Positions 33,631 to 42,440 of a stretch of DNA of 64,000 nt are shown here, in pieces. The position numbers and the translations under genes were made by a program. The stretch is from assembly GCF_049896245.1 (NCBI RefSeq), contig NZ_JAFCTX010000020.1, positions 19,105 through 83,104 on the forward strand, given 5' to 3'. A model generated the notes under the pieces. The model worked only from the letters and a program-made list of their open reading frames with translations, had not been told where the DNA came from and made no database searches. Origin of the DNA: Cypionkella sp049896245. GTDB lineage: Bacteria > Pseudomonadota > Alphaproteobacteria > Rhodobacterales > Rhodobacteraceae. How positions within the stretch are numbered: the first letter of the stretch is position 1; each line of letters starts with the position of its first letter.

Positions 33631-33992
33631 TGGCCCGTCATTCCGTCCTCCGCGCAACCGGCGTCGTGTCGATCTTCGGTGCAGCCGGTCCGGCGCTCGA
33701 TGAGATCGGGCTTTCGGCCTGGATCGCGCAGGCCGAACCCGGTGAGATGCTGGTCTACCATCGCGGCTTTCTTGCCGTCGATACCTTTGGCTCGGCCTCG
33801 CCTCTTTCGCCCGAACGCCGCTCAGCCCTGCGTCGGACCGCCGATGCCGCCCTGCGCGCTGCCGAACAGGACCTCGTCCATCTCGTGCAGGCCCGGATCG
33901 GGCCGGACCAGTTCGCCTACATCGCCGTCGCCCGGCGCAAGCCCCGCCAGGCCGGTGCGTCTCTCTCGGTGCGCCTGCTCGAGGCCGCCTGA
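33627..33992 (+). CDS. Phage early hypothetical protein (121 aa)
   Basis: The protein reads MMARHSVLRATGVVSIFGAA and contains SAWIAQAEPGEMLVYHRGFLAVDT, an Arg-rich helix (SPERRSALRRTADAALRAAEQDLVHLVQARIG) and a beta-rich end (QFAYIAVARRK). I have seen this sort of small gene after the AlpA-like gene in related prophages, but no function is known to me. No membrane segment or catalytic motif is visible. It is coupled to the HTH gene by a four-base overlap. Confidence 0.6.
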   Translation: MMARHSVLRATGVVSIFGAAGPALDEIGLSAWIAQAEPGEMLVYHRGFLAVDTFGSASPLSPERRSALRRTADAALRAAEQDLVHLVQARIGPDQFAYIAVARRKPRQAGASLSVRLLEAA

Positions 33993-34019
33993 TCCCCATC
34001 CCCCAATACGGAGACCAAG

Positions 34020-34508
34020 ATGCCATTCCCCGACAACACGCCCAGTATCGATGAGCTGATCAATCTGCCCGTGGGTGAGATCGCCCTGCTTCCGGTGGAC
34101 CTGCTGGCCGCCATGCAGCGCGAAATCGACGTGGCTGCGAAGCAGATGAAGGCCGTGACGGCCCGCTTCAGCACCGCGCTGGAAGTCCGGTTTGCCACCC
34201 GCGCCGCCGAGGTGCGCAGCGCCTCTGGCAAGGACACCGGCACGGTGCGCTTTGATGAGGGTGATTTTACCATCGTCGCCGATCTGCCGAAGAGGGTGGA
34301 TTGGGATCAAGACCGCCTGGCCGCCATGGTCGAGCGTATTCGCGCCGCCGGGGATGATCCTGCTGAGTATGTCGAGATCAGCTTCAAGGTGCCAGAGCGC
34401 AACTATGTCGCTTGGCCCGATGCCATCCGTCAGGGCTTCGAGCCCGCGCGCACGGTGCGGACCGGGACTCTGAAGGTCGAGATCCTCCCGCAAGGGGGTG
34501 CGCAGTGA
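34020..34508 (+). CDS. Phage early hypothetical protein (162 aa)
   Basis: The gene begins at ATG 34020 after a good GGAGACCAAG site. The protein starts MPFPDNTPSIDELINLPVGE, has a helical first half (LAAMQREIDVAAKQMKAVTARFSTALEVRF) and a charged second half (DFTIVADLPKRVDWDQDRLAAMVERIRA). It may be a scaffold or accessory for the ATPase encoded next, whose GTG start lies within its stop. No named family is recognised. Confidence 0.6.
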   Translation: MPFPDNTPSIDELINLPVGEIALLPVDLLAAMQREIDVAAKQMKAVTARFSTALEVRFATRAAEVRSASGKDTGTVRFDEGDFTIVADLPKRVDWDQDRLAAMVERIRAAGDDPAEYVEISFKVPERNYVAWPDAIRQGFEPARTVRTGTLKVEILPQGGAQ

Positions 34509-35371
34509 CCCTGCCCATCATCACCGCCGACCAGCGGCTGGCCGAACCGCGCGGTATCAAGGGCTGCATCTTCGGCAAGTCCGGCATCGGCAAAACCAGC
34601 CTTCTGTGGACGCTCGACCCCGCCCGCACGCTGTTCATGGATCTGGAAGCGGGCGATCTCGCCATCGAAGGCTGGCCCGGCGACAGCATCCGGCCGCGCA
34701 CATGGGCAGAATGCCGGGACTTCGCGGTGTTCATCGGCGGGGCGAACCCCAGCCTGCGGGACGAGCAACCCTACAGCCCGGCGCACCACGCCGCCGTCTG
34801 CCAGAAGTTCGGAGATCAGGCCGCCCTCGACCGGTACGACACCATCTTCGTCGACTCGATCACCGTCGCCGGGCGGCTGTGCTTTCAATGGTGCAAGGGC
34901 CAGCCTGAGGCGCTGTCGGAAAAGACCGGCAAGCCGGATGTGCGCGGCGCTTACGGGCTGCACGGTCGCGAGATGATCGCCTGGCTCACGCATCTGCAGC
35001 ACACGCGGGCCAAGAACGTCTGGTTTGTCGGCATCCTCGACGAGAAGCTCGACGACTTCAATCGCAAGGTCTTTCAGCCGCAGATCGACGGATCAAAGAC
35101 AGGGTTGGAGCTGCCAGGGATCGTCGATGAAGTGATCACCATGGCAGAACTGAAGGCCGAAGGGGGCGATCCCTACCGTGCCTTCGTCTGCCAGACGATC
35201 AACCCCTGGGGCTTTCCGGCCAAGGATCGCTCTGGCCGCCTCGGCCTGGTCGAAGAACCCCACCTCGGCCGCCTGATGGCCAAGATCCGCAAACCCGCTG
35301 CCCCGGCGACCGAACGGCTGACCTATCAGCCGCCCGTCGAGGCAGCCACGCCCGCACAAACCCAATCCTGA
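34505..35371 (+). CDS. Phage AAA/RecA-like NTP-binding protein
   Basis: 288 residues from GTG 34505. Walker A is IFGKSGIGKTSLL near residue 27, Walker B-like strands are TLFMDLEAG and YDTIFVDSITV, and a later FVGILDEKLDD strand completes the fold. This is the AAA_24-type ATPase found in phage recombination or replication modules, comparable to Sak4-like single-strand annealing helpers. The frame extends upstream, but the GTG overlapping the previous stop (TGA at 34506) fits the operon pattern. With the small protein encoded next it may load recombinase onto phage DNA. Confidence 0.75.
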   Translation: MTLPIITADQRLAEPRGIKGCIFGKSGIGKTSLLWTLDPARTLFMDLEAGDLAIEGWPGDSIRPRTWAECRDFAVFIGGANPSLRDEQPYSPAHHAAVCQKFGDQAALDRYDTIFVDSITVAGRLCFQWCKGQPEALSEKTGKPDVRGAYGLHGREMIAWLTHLQHTRAKNVWFVGILDEKLDDFNRKVFQPQIDGSKTGLELPGIVDEVITMAELKAEGGDPYRAFVCQTINPWGFPAKDRSGRLGLVEEPHLGRLMAKIRKPAAPATERLTYQPPVEAATPAQTQS

Positions 35372-35390
35372 TCACAGAAGGAGGCACCCC

Positions 35391-35990
35391 ATGGGGTCCT
35401 GGAACGATTTCAACGATGCGCAGAGCAATACCAATCTCATCCCGAAAGGCACGCTGGCCAAGGTGCGCCTGACCATCCGCCCCGGCGGCTTCGACGATGC
35501 CGCGCAGGGCTGGACCGGCGGCTACGCCACGCGCGGCTCGACCGGTGCTGTCTATCTGAACGGAGAGTTCACCGTGACCGAGGGCCAGTATGCCCGGCGC
35601 AAGATCTTTACCCTGATCGGGCTCTACAGCCCAAAGGGGCCGGATTGGGCGAACATGGGCCGCAGCCTCGTGCGCGGCATGCTGAATTCGGCGTGCGGGA
35701 TTTCCGACAAGGATCAGTCGCCGCAAGCGCAGTCCGCGCGCCGGATCAACGGGCTCAAGGATCTCGACGGGATCGAATTCCTCGCGCGGATCGACGTTGG
35801 CACCGATGCCAGCGGCGACGACAAGAACGAGATCCGCAGCGCCGTGACGCCGGACCACCGGGATTACGCCCAGAATATGGGGCTGGCGCCGTCCTTCGCG
35901 GGGCAACCCGCCGCGGCAGCTATTCAGCAACCTGCCGCGGCACCGCAGCCATCGGCTGGGGTGCCCGGTCGTCCGTCCTGGGCGCAGTGA
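35391..35990 (+). CDS. Phage protein following the ATPase, possible ssDNA-binding partner
   Basis: 199 residues, with GGAGG six bases before the ATG at 35391. It begins MGSWNDFNDAQSNTNLIPKG and has a beta-rich core (LAKVRLTIRPGG, GAVYLNGEFTVTEGQYARRKIFTLIGL) and an Ala/Gln/Pro-rich, disordered tail ending PSWAQ. A beta-barrel core with a flexible acidic or Gln/Pro-rich tail, next to a Sak4-like ATPase, is suggestive of an SSB analogue. I see no OB-fold signature strong enough to call it. Confidence 0.5.
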   Translation: MGSWNDFNDAQSNTNLIPKGTLAKVRLTIRPGGFDDAAQGWTGGYATRGSTGAVYLNGEFTVTEGQYARRKIFTLIGLYSPKGPDWANMGRSLVRGMLNSACGISDKDQSPQAQSARRINGLKDLDGIEFLARIDVGTDASGDDKNEIRSAVTPDHRDYAQNMGLAPSFAGQPAAAAIQQPAAAPQPSAGVPGRPSWAQ

Positions 35991-36001
35991 GGGCCTGATC
36001 C

Positions 36002-37693
36002 ATGCGCCTTCGCCCCCGTCAGAGCCTCTTCGTGGAGCGCAGCCTCGCTGCGCTCTGCGATCATGGCAACACCCTCAGCATCGCCTCGACGGGGTTCGGC
36101 AAGACCATCGCCCTGTCGGCGGTCGTCGCAAAGTCCCTCGAGGGCAGCGACGCCAAGGCCTGCATCCTTGCGCATCGCGACGAGCTGACCGCGCAGAACC
36201 GCACCAAGTTCGGCCGAGTCGCGCCTGATATCTCCACCTCGGTGTTCGATGCCGAGACCAAGAGCTGGGCCGGTCGGGCCACCTTCGCCATGGTGCCGAC
36301 GCTGTCGCGGCCCGCCAACATGGCCGCGATGCCCGCGCTCGACCTGCTGGTCATCGACGAGGCGCATCATGCGGTCGCCGACAGCTATCGCCGGATCATC
36401 GATCATGTCCGGGGTGCCAATCCCGCCTGCCAAATCTTCGGCGTCACCGCCACCCCGAACCGGGGGGATCGCAAGGGCCTGCGCGAGATATTCGACAATG
36501 TCGGCGACCAGGTGCGTTTGGGCGAGTTGATCGCGTCGGGCCATCTGGTGCCGCCGCGCACCTTCATCATCGACGTTGGCGTGCAGGAACAACTGCGTGC
36601 TGTGCGCAAGACCGCCGCCGACTATGACATGACCGAGGTCGCGCAGATCATGAACCGCGCGCCGGTGACCGACGAGGTGGTCCGGCACTGGCAGGAAAAG
36701 GCGAGTGAGCGGCCGACCGTCGTCTTCTGTTCCACCGTCGCCCATGCCGAAAACGTCGCGGCTGCTTTCAATGATGCGGGCATTTCGGCAGCCGTCATCC
36801 ATGGCGATCTCGATGCCGGCACGCGCCGTCGGATCCTTGCCGCCTATGCTGCGGGCGAAATCCGCGTCATCGTCAACGTGGCGGTGCTGACCGAAGGCTG
36901 GGACCATCCGCCCACATCCTGCGTCGTGCTGCTGCGCCCCAGTTCCTACAAATCGACCATGATCCAGATGGTCGGGCGGGGCCTGCGCACGGTCGACCCG
37001 GAGGAACACCCTGGCATCATCAAGACCGACTGCATCGTGCTGGATTTCGGGACATCGAGCCTGATCCACGGCACGCTGGAACAGGATGTCGATCTGGACG
37101 GCAAGACCGAGACCGGTAAGGCCCCGACTAAAACCTGCCCGGCCTGCGATGCGGAGATCCCGCTTGCCGCAACCGAATGCCCGCTGTGCGGGGAGGCTTT
37201 TCCGCGCGAGATCGCGGAGACCGACGAAGGCGGGGATGCCACCCAGCTGTCGGGCTTCATCATGTCCGAAATCGACCTTCTGAAGCGGTCAAGCTTCGCA
37301 TGGGTCGATCTGTTCGGCGATGATGCCGCCTTGATGGCCAACGGCTTCAATGCCTGGGGCGGGATCTTCTACCTCGATGGCCGCTGGCATGCCGTGGGCG
37401 GATCGAAGGGTCGTGCGCCCCGGCTTCTGGGCGTGGGTGAGCGGACGGTTTGCCTCGCGCAGGCCGATGACTGGCTGAATGAATACGAGACCGACGAGAG
37501 TGCCTTCAAATCGAAGGGCTGGCTGAAGCAGGCCGCGACCGAAAAGCAGCTGCAATATCTGCCGCCCGCGTTCCGGCAGGATTACGGCCTTACCCGCTAC
37601 CGCGCCTCGGCGCTGATGACCTTCGGCTTCAACAAGCGCGAAATCCGCCAACTCGTCGGCCGCGCTAGCCCGGACATCGGGAGGGCAGCGTGA
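36002..37693 (+). CDS. DEAD/DEAH-box helicase
   Basis: 563 residues, superfamily 2. Motif I STGFGKTIAL, motif II VIDEAHHAV, motif III GVTATPNRGD, motif V NVAVLTEGWDHP and motif VI QMVGRGLRTVD are all present, so the enzyme should be active. A zinc-ribbon-like pair, CPACDAEIPLAATECPLCG, follows near residue 380. The C-terminal third is phage-specific and ends with an Arg/Gly-poor helical region. It resembles the UvsW/ComFA-like helicases of phage replication-recombination modules and is followed by a GTG-overlapping small gene. Confidence 0.85.
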   Translation: MRLRPRQSLFVERSLAALCDHGNTLSIASTGFGKTIALSAVVAKSLEGSDAKACILAHRDELTAQNRTKFGRVAPDISTSVFDAETKSWAGRATFAMVPTLSRPANMAAMPALDLLVIDEAHHAVADSYRRIIDHVRGANPACQIFGVTATPNRGDRKGLREIFDNVGDQVRLGELIASGHLVPPRTFIIDVGVQEQLRAVRKTAADYDMTEVAQIMNRAPVTDEVVRHWQEKASERPTVVFCSTVAHAENVAAAFNDAGISAAVIHGDLDAGTRRRILAAYAAGEIRVIVNVAVLTEGWDHPPTSCVVLLRPSSYKSTMIQMVGRGLRTVDPEEHPGIIKTDCIVLDFGTSSLIHGTLEQDVDLDGKTETGKAPTKTCPACDAEIPLAATECPLCGEAFPREIAETDEGGDATQLSGFIMSEIDLLKRSSFAWVDLFGDDAALMANGFNAWGGIFYLDGRWHAVGGSKGRAPRLLGVGERTVCLAQADDWLNEYETDESAFKSKGWLKQAATEKQLQYLPPAFRQDYGLTRYRASALMTFGFNKREIRQLVGRASPDIGRAA

Positions 37694-38106
37694 ACCATGC
37701 GGCGCACATCGCACCGCCCATCCGACCGGCTTCGGATCGCGTGTGCCACTGGCATCCGCGCCTTCAACCCTGCGCCGTTTGCCTGCGCCCCGCCCAAGGC
37801 TTCGGCTTCTTCAACCCCGCCAAACCACGCCCCCGCAACCATCGTTGGTTCTGCTCGATGCCCTGCCAGGCATGGTTCGCGGCCCTCCATCGCAAAGGAC
37901 TGACCATGCAGGGAACGACAGAGGAAGAGCGCCTCGCCATCGCGGTGGTGATGAAGCGTCTGGGCCAGACGATGGACCAGATCGGCTGGGACAAGCGGCT
38001 CCGTGATCTCACCGCCACTGACGTCACCGCGCTGATCGAGGAGGTGCTCGAAAGCTACGGGGCCGAGATGTCGCGCATCGCAGCATCATCAGAGGTGCCA
38101 TTTTGA
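37690..38106 (+). CDS. DUF6511-like phage protein with Cys pairs
   Basis: 138 residues from a GTG overlapping the helicase stop. The N-terminal part holds CHWHPRLQPCAVCLRPAQGFGFF and WFCSMPCQAWFAAL, a probable zinc-binding treble-clef-like unit of the DUF6511 type. The C terminus is a separate helical piece (LAIAVVMKRLGQTMDQIGWDKRLRDLTATDVTALIEEV) resembling small phage proteins with an internal ATG at MQGTTEEER near 37905. It may be bifunctional or two genes in frame. It sits between the helicase and the nuclease and overlaps both. Confidence 0.65.
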   Translation: MNHAAHIAPPIRPASDRVCHWHPRLQPCAVCLRPAQGFGFFNPAKPRPRNHRWFCSMPCQAWFAALHRKGLTMQGTTEEERLAIAVVMKRLGQTMDQIGWDKRLRDLTATDVTALIEEVLESYGAEMSRIAASSEVPF

Positions 38107-38873
38107 CGCTGGATTTCAACCCGCGCCCCTCCATGGCCGACCGGATCAACACATTGGTCGACGCAGCACTGATTGCCGAGCGCGAGGCGACGCCGCCCCG
38201 GACCTATCTCGGCGCGTCCCGGCTGGGGCATGCCTGCGAGCGCGCCTTGCAGTTCGAATTCGTGGGCGCCCCGAAAGACGAGGGCGCGGACTTTGGCGGC
38301 CAGACGCTGCGGATCTTCGCGATCGGCCACCAGCTCGAGGATCTGGCAATCCGCTGGCTGCGTGCGGCCGGGATCGACCTCTACACCCGCAAGGGCAATC
38401 GCCCTGATGGCGAGCAGTTCGGCTTTTCCGTCGCGGGCGGTCGCATTCGGGGCCATGTCGACGGGATCATTGCCAACGCCCCGGCTGCACTCGGTCTGCG
38501 CACCCCCGCGCTCTGGGAGTGCAAGACCATGAACGCCAAGAACTGGCGGGCCTGCGTCAAGGACGGGGTCACGGTCTCCAAGCCGGTCTATGCCGCCCAG
38601 ATCGCGATCTACCAGGCCTATATGGAAGCGACCGTACCGGGCATCTCGGCCGCGCCGGCGCTGTTTACTGCGATCAACAAGGACACGGCCGAGCTACACC
38701 ACGAACTGGTGCCATTCGATGCGGCCCTCGCGCAGCGCATGTCCGATCGCGCGGTGCGAATCCTTCAGGCCACCGATGCAGGCGATCTGTTGCCGCGTAT
38801 CGCCGCCAGCCGCGACTTCTTCGAATGCCGGTTCTGCTCGCACGCCGAGCGGTGTTGGGGGCTGGCCGCGTGA
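38103..38873 (+). CDS. PD-(D/E)XK nuclease of Cas4/RecB-like type
   Basis: 256 residues. The N-terminal YLGASRLGHACERAL, middle GHVDGII, catalytic LWECKTMN and QIAIYQAYM helix are the PD-(D/E)XK core; the C-terminal FECRFCSHAERCWG supplies cysteines that, with the N-terminal one, can hold an Fe-S cluster as in Cas4 and AddB. It is likely a phage recombination exonuclease working with the AAA protein at 34505. The annotated start is a TTG at 38103 that overlaps the previous stop; an ATG at MADRI about ten codons later is an alternative. Confidence 0.8.
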   Translation: MTLDFNPRPSMADRINTLVDAALIAEREATPPRTYLGASRLGHACERALQFEFVGAPKDEGADFGGQTLRIFAIGHQLEDLAIRWLRAAGIDLYTRKGNRPDGEQFGFSVAGGRIRGHVDGIIANAPAALGLRTPALWECKTMNAKNWRACVKDGVTVSKPVYAAQIAIYQAYMEATVPGISAAPALFTAINKDTAELHHELVPFDAALAQRMSDRAVRILQATDAGDLLPRIAASRDFFECRFCSHAERCWGLAA

Positions 38874-41287
38874 CCTATGCACCCGACGATCCGCCCGACC
38901 CGCCCCAGATGCCCGACGCACCCCATGCAGCCAAGGAAGCAGCAATGCCCACCGATCATGATGATCATCAGACCCGGACAGAGCCCCCGAAGGAGAATCT
39001 CGTCCATTTCAACCCCTGGCGGGATTTCAACGACGCGACCCCGATGGTCGATGTCTTCGGCGACGAGCCGGACCCCATGCAGATCGCCCAGTTCATGCAG
39101 GTTGTCTTCGGCTATTGTGACGGGTTGATCCCGGTCCGCAGTTTCATCGACAAGGGTCAGGGCATCGACGGCCGCCCGCATAACACTTGGATCGAGGCGA
39201 ATGCCGAGACGCCGGACAAGATGGCGACCTTCGCCACGTGGGCTTCGCGGGAAGGGGCCGCCGTCTACGTGATCCCCGGCACCGTTGCCGCCCCCGGCCA
39301 AGCCAAAGCCGCGGAAATCCTGCAGATGCAGACCGTCGTCGTCGACATCGACACCGGCGACATCGCCACGAAGCGTGCCCATCTGGAGCGCCACCTCGGC
39401 CAGCCCACCATGGTTGTCGAAAGCGGCGGGGTCACGGCTGAGGGTCAGCGCAAGTGTCATATCTGGTGGAAGCTCAGCGAGCCCGCAGAAGGCGATGACA
39501 TCCGGCGGGTGTGCCGCCTGCGGGGCGACATTGCTGCCAAGGCCGGTGGCGACATGCATTTCCGCTCGGCCCACCAGCCGATCCGCGTAGCAGGCTCGGT
39601 TCATTTCAAGAACAACGTCAAGACTCTCGTGCAGATCGTCGAACTGCATGACGACATGGAACGCGATCTGGGCGAGTTCATCGATGCCGTCGCCGACATG
39701 CCGCCAGCCCCCGGCGTGACGCTGCAGCCTGACTTTGGCTCGCCCGACAAGCCCCTTGTCGGCGAAGTGCTGGTGACGCCTGTGCGCGAAGGCAACGAGG
39801 ACGACTGGTCCCGCTTCGAAGGTGCCTCTGCCGCCATCGGGCATTTCATCCGAATGGTCCATGAAGGCCGGATGTCCAAGGGCGAAGGCTGGGAAGGCAT
39901 TTGCGGATACAATGCTGCCATGCTGCGGCCAGAGTGGCCTGTCGAACGGTTGAAACGCGAGTCCGAACGGCTTTGGGCCATTCATGTCGAAAAGCATGGA
40001 CCGCCGCTGGTCCGGTTGGACAGTGCGGCACCGGTGCCCAACGAGGTGCCCATATTCACGCTGGGATCGCTGCTCGACGACATCAGCCCGATGCCTTCCG
40101 ACATCATCGCCCCCCGCGTGCTGACGCCTGGCGGGCTTCTGGTGCTCGGTGGCGCGCCCAAGGTCGGCAAGAGCGATCTCCTGATCTCCTGGCTCGTGCA
40201 CATGGCGGCAGGCCAGCCGTTTTTGGGCTTCACCCCGCCGCGCCCGCTGCGTGTGTTCTACCTGCAGGCCGAGATACAGTATCACTATCTGCGCGAACGC
40301 CTGCAGCAGATCACCCTTCCGCGTAGGCTTATGGCGGCTGCACGCGACAACCTTGTCGCGACACCCAAGCTGCAGATGCTGCTCGACTCAGAAGGCAGCA
40401 TGCGTGTTGCCACCGCAATCCGGCGCGCTTTTCCAGCCGAACCTGTCGACATCATCTGCATCGACCCGATCCGCAATCTCTTCGACGGCGGCCCGGATGG
40501 CGGCAGCGAGAACGACAACGCGGCGATGATGTTCTTCCTGAAAGACCGGGTCGAGGTCCTGCGCGATCACATCAACCCGGACTGTGGCGTCATCCTCGTC
40601 CACCACACCAAGAAACTCTCGAAGCAACAGGTCAAGGACGATCCGTTCCTCGCTCTGTCCGGGGCAAGTGCCCTGCGCGGTTTCTACACTTCCGGCCTGA
40701 TCCTGCATCGCCCCGATGAGGACGCGTCCGAGCGCAAGCTGGAGATCGAGTTGCGTAATGGCCCGGCGTTACCGTCAAAGCTGATCGACAAGGTCAAGGG
40801 CGAATGGGTCGAGATCAACCCGATGAACGAGCGGCTGGTCCGGGTGGACGTTGGCGCGAGGCATGATTCCGAGCGGGAGCGCAAGGGCGACGTCATCACC
40901 ACCATCCTGGTGGAAGAAGCGCTCAGGGGTCGGATGTATACGATGACCCAGTTTGCGGAAGCCTTCGAGAATAAGGCTGGCCTCAGCGGCGCGGCGGGCA
41001 TTCGTGACCGCCTGAACGTGCTGACCACCAAGGGCATCATCAAGTTCGTGAAGGGCGAGGCGGCTTTGGCCATCGGCCTCCCCTCGGATCGCAGCAAATT
41101 CGGCTACCTCTGCGTCGAAGGTCTGGCGCTTGCGACAGGGGCTGAGGCGATCGATGCAACCACTGGCGAGGTCTTTCCAGAGGCCGTCCAGATCTTGCCC
41201 AGCCATTTCAAATGCGCCCAGACGGGGGCCGTCCTCCCCGTCGAAAACCGTGACGTCTGGGTCCATGCGGAGGGCAAGAATCCATGA
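38870..41287 (+). CDS. Primase-like domain plus RecA/AAA ATPase replication protein
   Basis: 805 residues from the GTG at 38870 that overlaps the nuclease stop. The first ~330 residues look like a RepB/PriCT-type primase-polymerase (TWIEANAETPDKMATF, QTVVVDIDTGD as the acidic pair, KCHIWWKL, HFRSAHQPIRVAGSVHFK). From about residue 400 an AAA_25/RepA-like helicase core follows: GAPKVGKSDLLISWL (Walker A), VFYLQAEIQY, VDIICIDPIRNL (Walker B), GVILVHHTKK. The C terminus has a winged helix (RMYTMTQFAEAFENK). A fused primase-helicase suggests largely self-reliant initiation. A motif-rich, structured spacer follows immediately and may be the origin. Confidence 0.8.
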   Translation: MTYAPDDPPDPPQMPDAPHAAKEAAMPTDHDDHQTRTEPPKENLVHFNPWRDFNDATPMVDVFGDEPDPMQIAQFMQVVFGYCDGLIPVRSFIDKGQGIDGRPHNTWIEANAETPDKMATFATWASREGAAVYVIPGTVAAPGQAKAAEILQMQTVVVDIDTGDIATKRAHLERHLGQPTMVVESGGVTAEGQRKCHIWWKLSEPAEGDDIRRVCRLRGDIAAKAGGDMHFRSAHQPIRVAGSVHFKNNVKTLVQIVELHDDMERDLGEFIDAVADMPPAPGVTLQPDFGSPDKPLVGEVLVTPVREGNEDDWSRFEGASAAIGHFIRMVHEGRMSKGEGWEGICGYNAAMLRPEWPVERLKRESERLWAIHVEKHGPPLVRLDSAAPVPNEVPIFTLGSLLDDISPMPSDIIAPRVLTPGGLLVLGGAPKVGKSDLLISWLVHMAAGQPFLGFTPPRPLRVFYLQAEIQYHYLRERLQQITLPRRLMAAARDNLVATPKLQMLLDSEGSMRVATAIRRAFPAEPVDIICIDPIRNLFDGGPDGGSENDNAAMMFFLKDRVEVLRDHINPDCGVILVHHTKKLSKQQVKDDPFLALSGASALRGFYTSGLILHRPDEDASERKLEIELRNGPALPSKLIDKVKGEWVEINPMNERLVRVDVGARHDSERERKGDVITTILVEEALRGRMYTMTQFAEAFENKAGLSGAAGIRDRLNVLTTKGIIKFVKGEAALAIGLPSDRSKFGYLCVEGLALATGAEAIDATTGEVFPEAVQILPSHFKCAQTGAVLPVENRDVWVHAEGKNP

Positions 41288-41700
41288 TCCCGGCCTGCAA
41301 ATCCGCCGGCAAAATCTGCGTTTTCCGCTGCCAAATCTGGCCAGATTTTGCCAAATCCTGGATTTGGCCCGGTTCTCAAATCTGGGTTTCCCCGTTCCAT
41401 TTCAATGTGTTGTGGGGCGCACTCCAGATTTGCCAGTGGGTCGTGCCCAATCTGCTCACAAATCTGGGATTTCTAAACAAGAACAGACACTTCTGCCAGA
41501 TTTCAGATTTGTCAGAAAGCACCCCTAAAGGGGTGGGTGGACTCCCCCCGCAGGCGGGGAGGTCCACCACCCACCCCTGGGCAATCTTCTCGAGCCCAAG
41601 TTCTGGGTCGAGATCAATCCGATGACAGCGACCCGACCTGCCCGGGCACATGCCTGCCGTCGTTGCCCATCCCCGCAGCCAACCCGAAAAGGAGACCACA
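41288..41700. repeat. CAAATCTGG-motif spacer with a long hairpin (candidate origin)
   Basis: CAAATC or GATTTG cores occur at least eight times in both orientations between 41298 and 41513 (for example CCAAATCTGG at 41331, then GGATTTGG, and CCAGATTTG). After 41521 the sequence can fold: CCCCTAAAGGGG, then GGGGTGGGTGG pairing with CCACCCACCCC near 41567-41578 around a GC-rich loop. Lengthy frames here are Trp/Ile-rich artefacts. Its place directly behind the primase-ATPase gene fits an iteron origin and a transcript end. Confidence 0.55.
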
Positions 41701-42237
41701 ATGGCTGAACTGACTTTGACCACCCGCTCGCGAGAGGCCATCCCCGACATGCCACTGGCATTCCGCGCTGATCGCACCCTGCTGGCGCTCGACCTCGGAA
41801 CCATGACAGGATGGGCGCTGCATGGCGTCGATGGGCTGATCACCAGTGGCACCGTGTCCTTTCGCCCGGGTCGGTTCGATGGCGGCGGCATGCGCTACCT
41901 GCGGTTCACCAACTGGCTGGGCGAGTTGGACCGTCTCTCGGGGCCAATCGCCTCCATCTGGTTCGAAGAGGTTCGCCGTCATGCGGGCACTGACGCCGCC
42001 CACGTCTATGGCGGGCTTATGGCCACGCTGACCGCTTGGGCAGAGCTGCGGGGCGTGCCTTACGAAGGCGTGCCGGTCGGCACCATCAAGCGCCACGCCA
42101 CCGGCAAGGGCAACGCCGACAAGGAGGCGATGATCGCCGCCGCCCGGGCCCGTGGCTTCAGCCCCGCCGACGACAACGAGGCCGATGCCATCGCAATCCT
42201 GTTCTGGGCGCTCGAGACCAAGGGGGGCCTGCAATGA
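41701..42237 (+). CDS. RuvC-like Holliday junction resolvase
   Basis: 178 residues from ATG 41701, with AAGGAG 9 bases upstream. The RNase H-fold core shows LLALDLGTMTGWAL (first Asp), SIWFEEVRRH (Glu), PVGTIKRHATGKGNADKEAMIAAARARG and DDNEADAIAILFWAL (last acidic pair), the four catalytic positions of RuvC. Phage RuvC-like enzymes resolve branched DNA before packaging. A run of overlapping small genes follows, ending in DNA modification genes. Confidence 0.82.
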   Translation: MAELTLTTRSREAIPDMPLAFRADRTLLALDLGTMTGWALHGVDGLITSGTVSFRPGRFDGGGMRYLRFTNWLGELDRLSGPIASIWFEEVRRHAGTDAAHVYGGLMATLTAWAELRGVPYEGVPVGTIKRHATGKGNADKEAMIAAARARGFSPADDNEADAIAILFWALETKGGLQ

Positions 42238-42440
42238 CCGGGATGCGGTTCACGCCGAAGGGCTATGGCGGCCATCGCCGCAATCCCGATGAGGTCAAGC
42301 GCGACGGATGGCGCGAACAGGGCGTGCTTGCCGTCGCCATGGACGATCACCGCCTGACCTGGCCGGAACGGGAACTGGTGCGCCAGCTCGGGGAGAAACT
42401 CTATGGCACCGCCATCGGCGGGCGGGAGGTGCAACGATGA
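42234..42440 (+). CDS. Small phage hypothetical protein (68 aa)
   Basis: The ATG at 42234 overlaps the resolvase stop. It reads MTGMRFTPKGYGGHRRNPDE and continues as a basic, helical stretch ending LTWPERELVRQLGEKLYGTAIGGREVQR. The family is not recognised. Coupled translation with both neighbours supports that it is real. Confidence 0.55.
   Translation: MTGMRFTPKGYGGHRRNPDEVKRDGWREQGVLAVAMDDHRLTWPERELVRQLGEKLYGTAIGGREVQR

Noticed and set aside
38765..40285. 506-codon reverse open frame over the nuclease and primase genes
   Set aside because: Antisense shadow of two genes with clear catalytic motifs.
41284..41625. 113-codon ORF directly after the primase-ATPase gene
   Set aside because: Its Trp/Ile/Cys-rich translation follows from the CAAATCTGG repeats; no ribosome binding site or family pattern.
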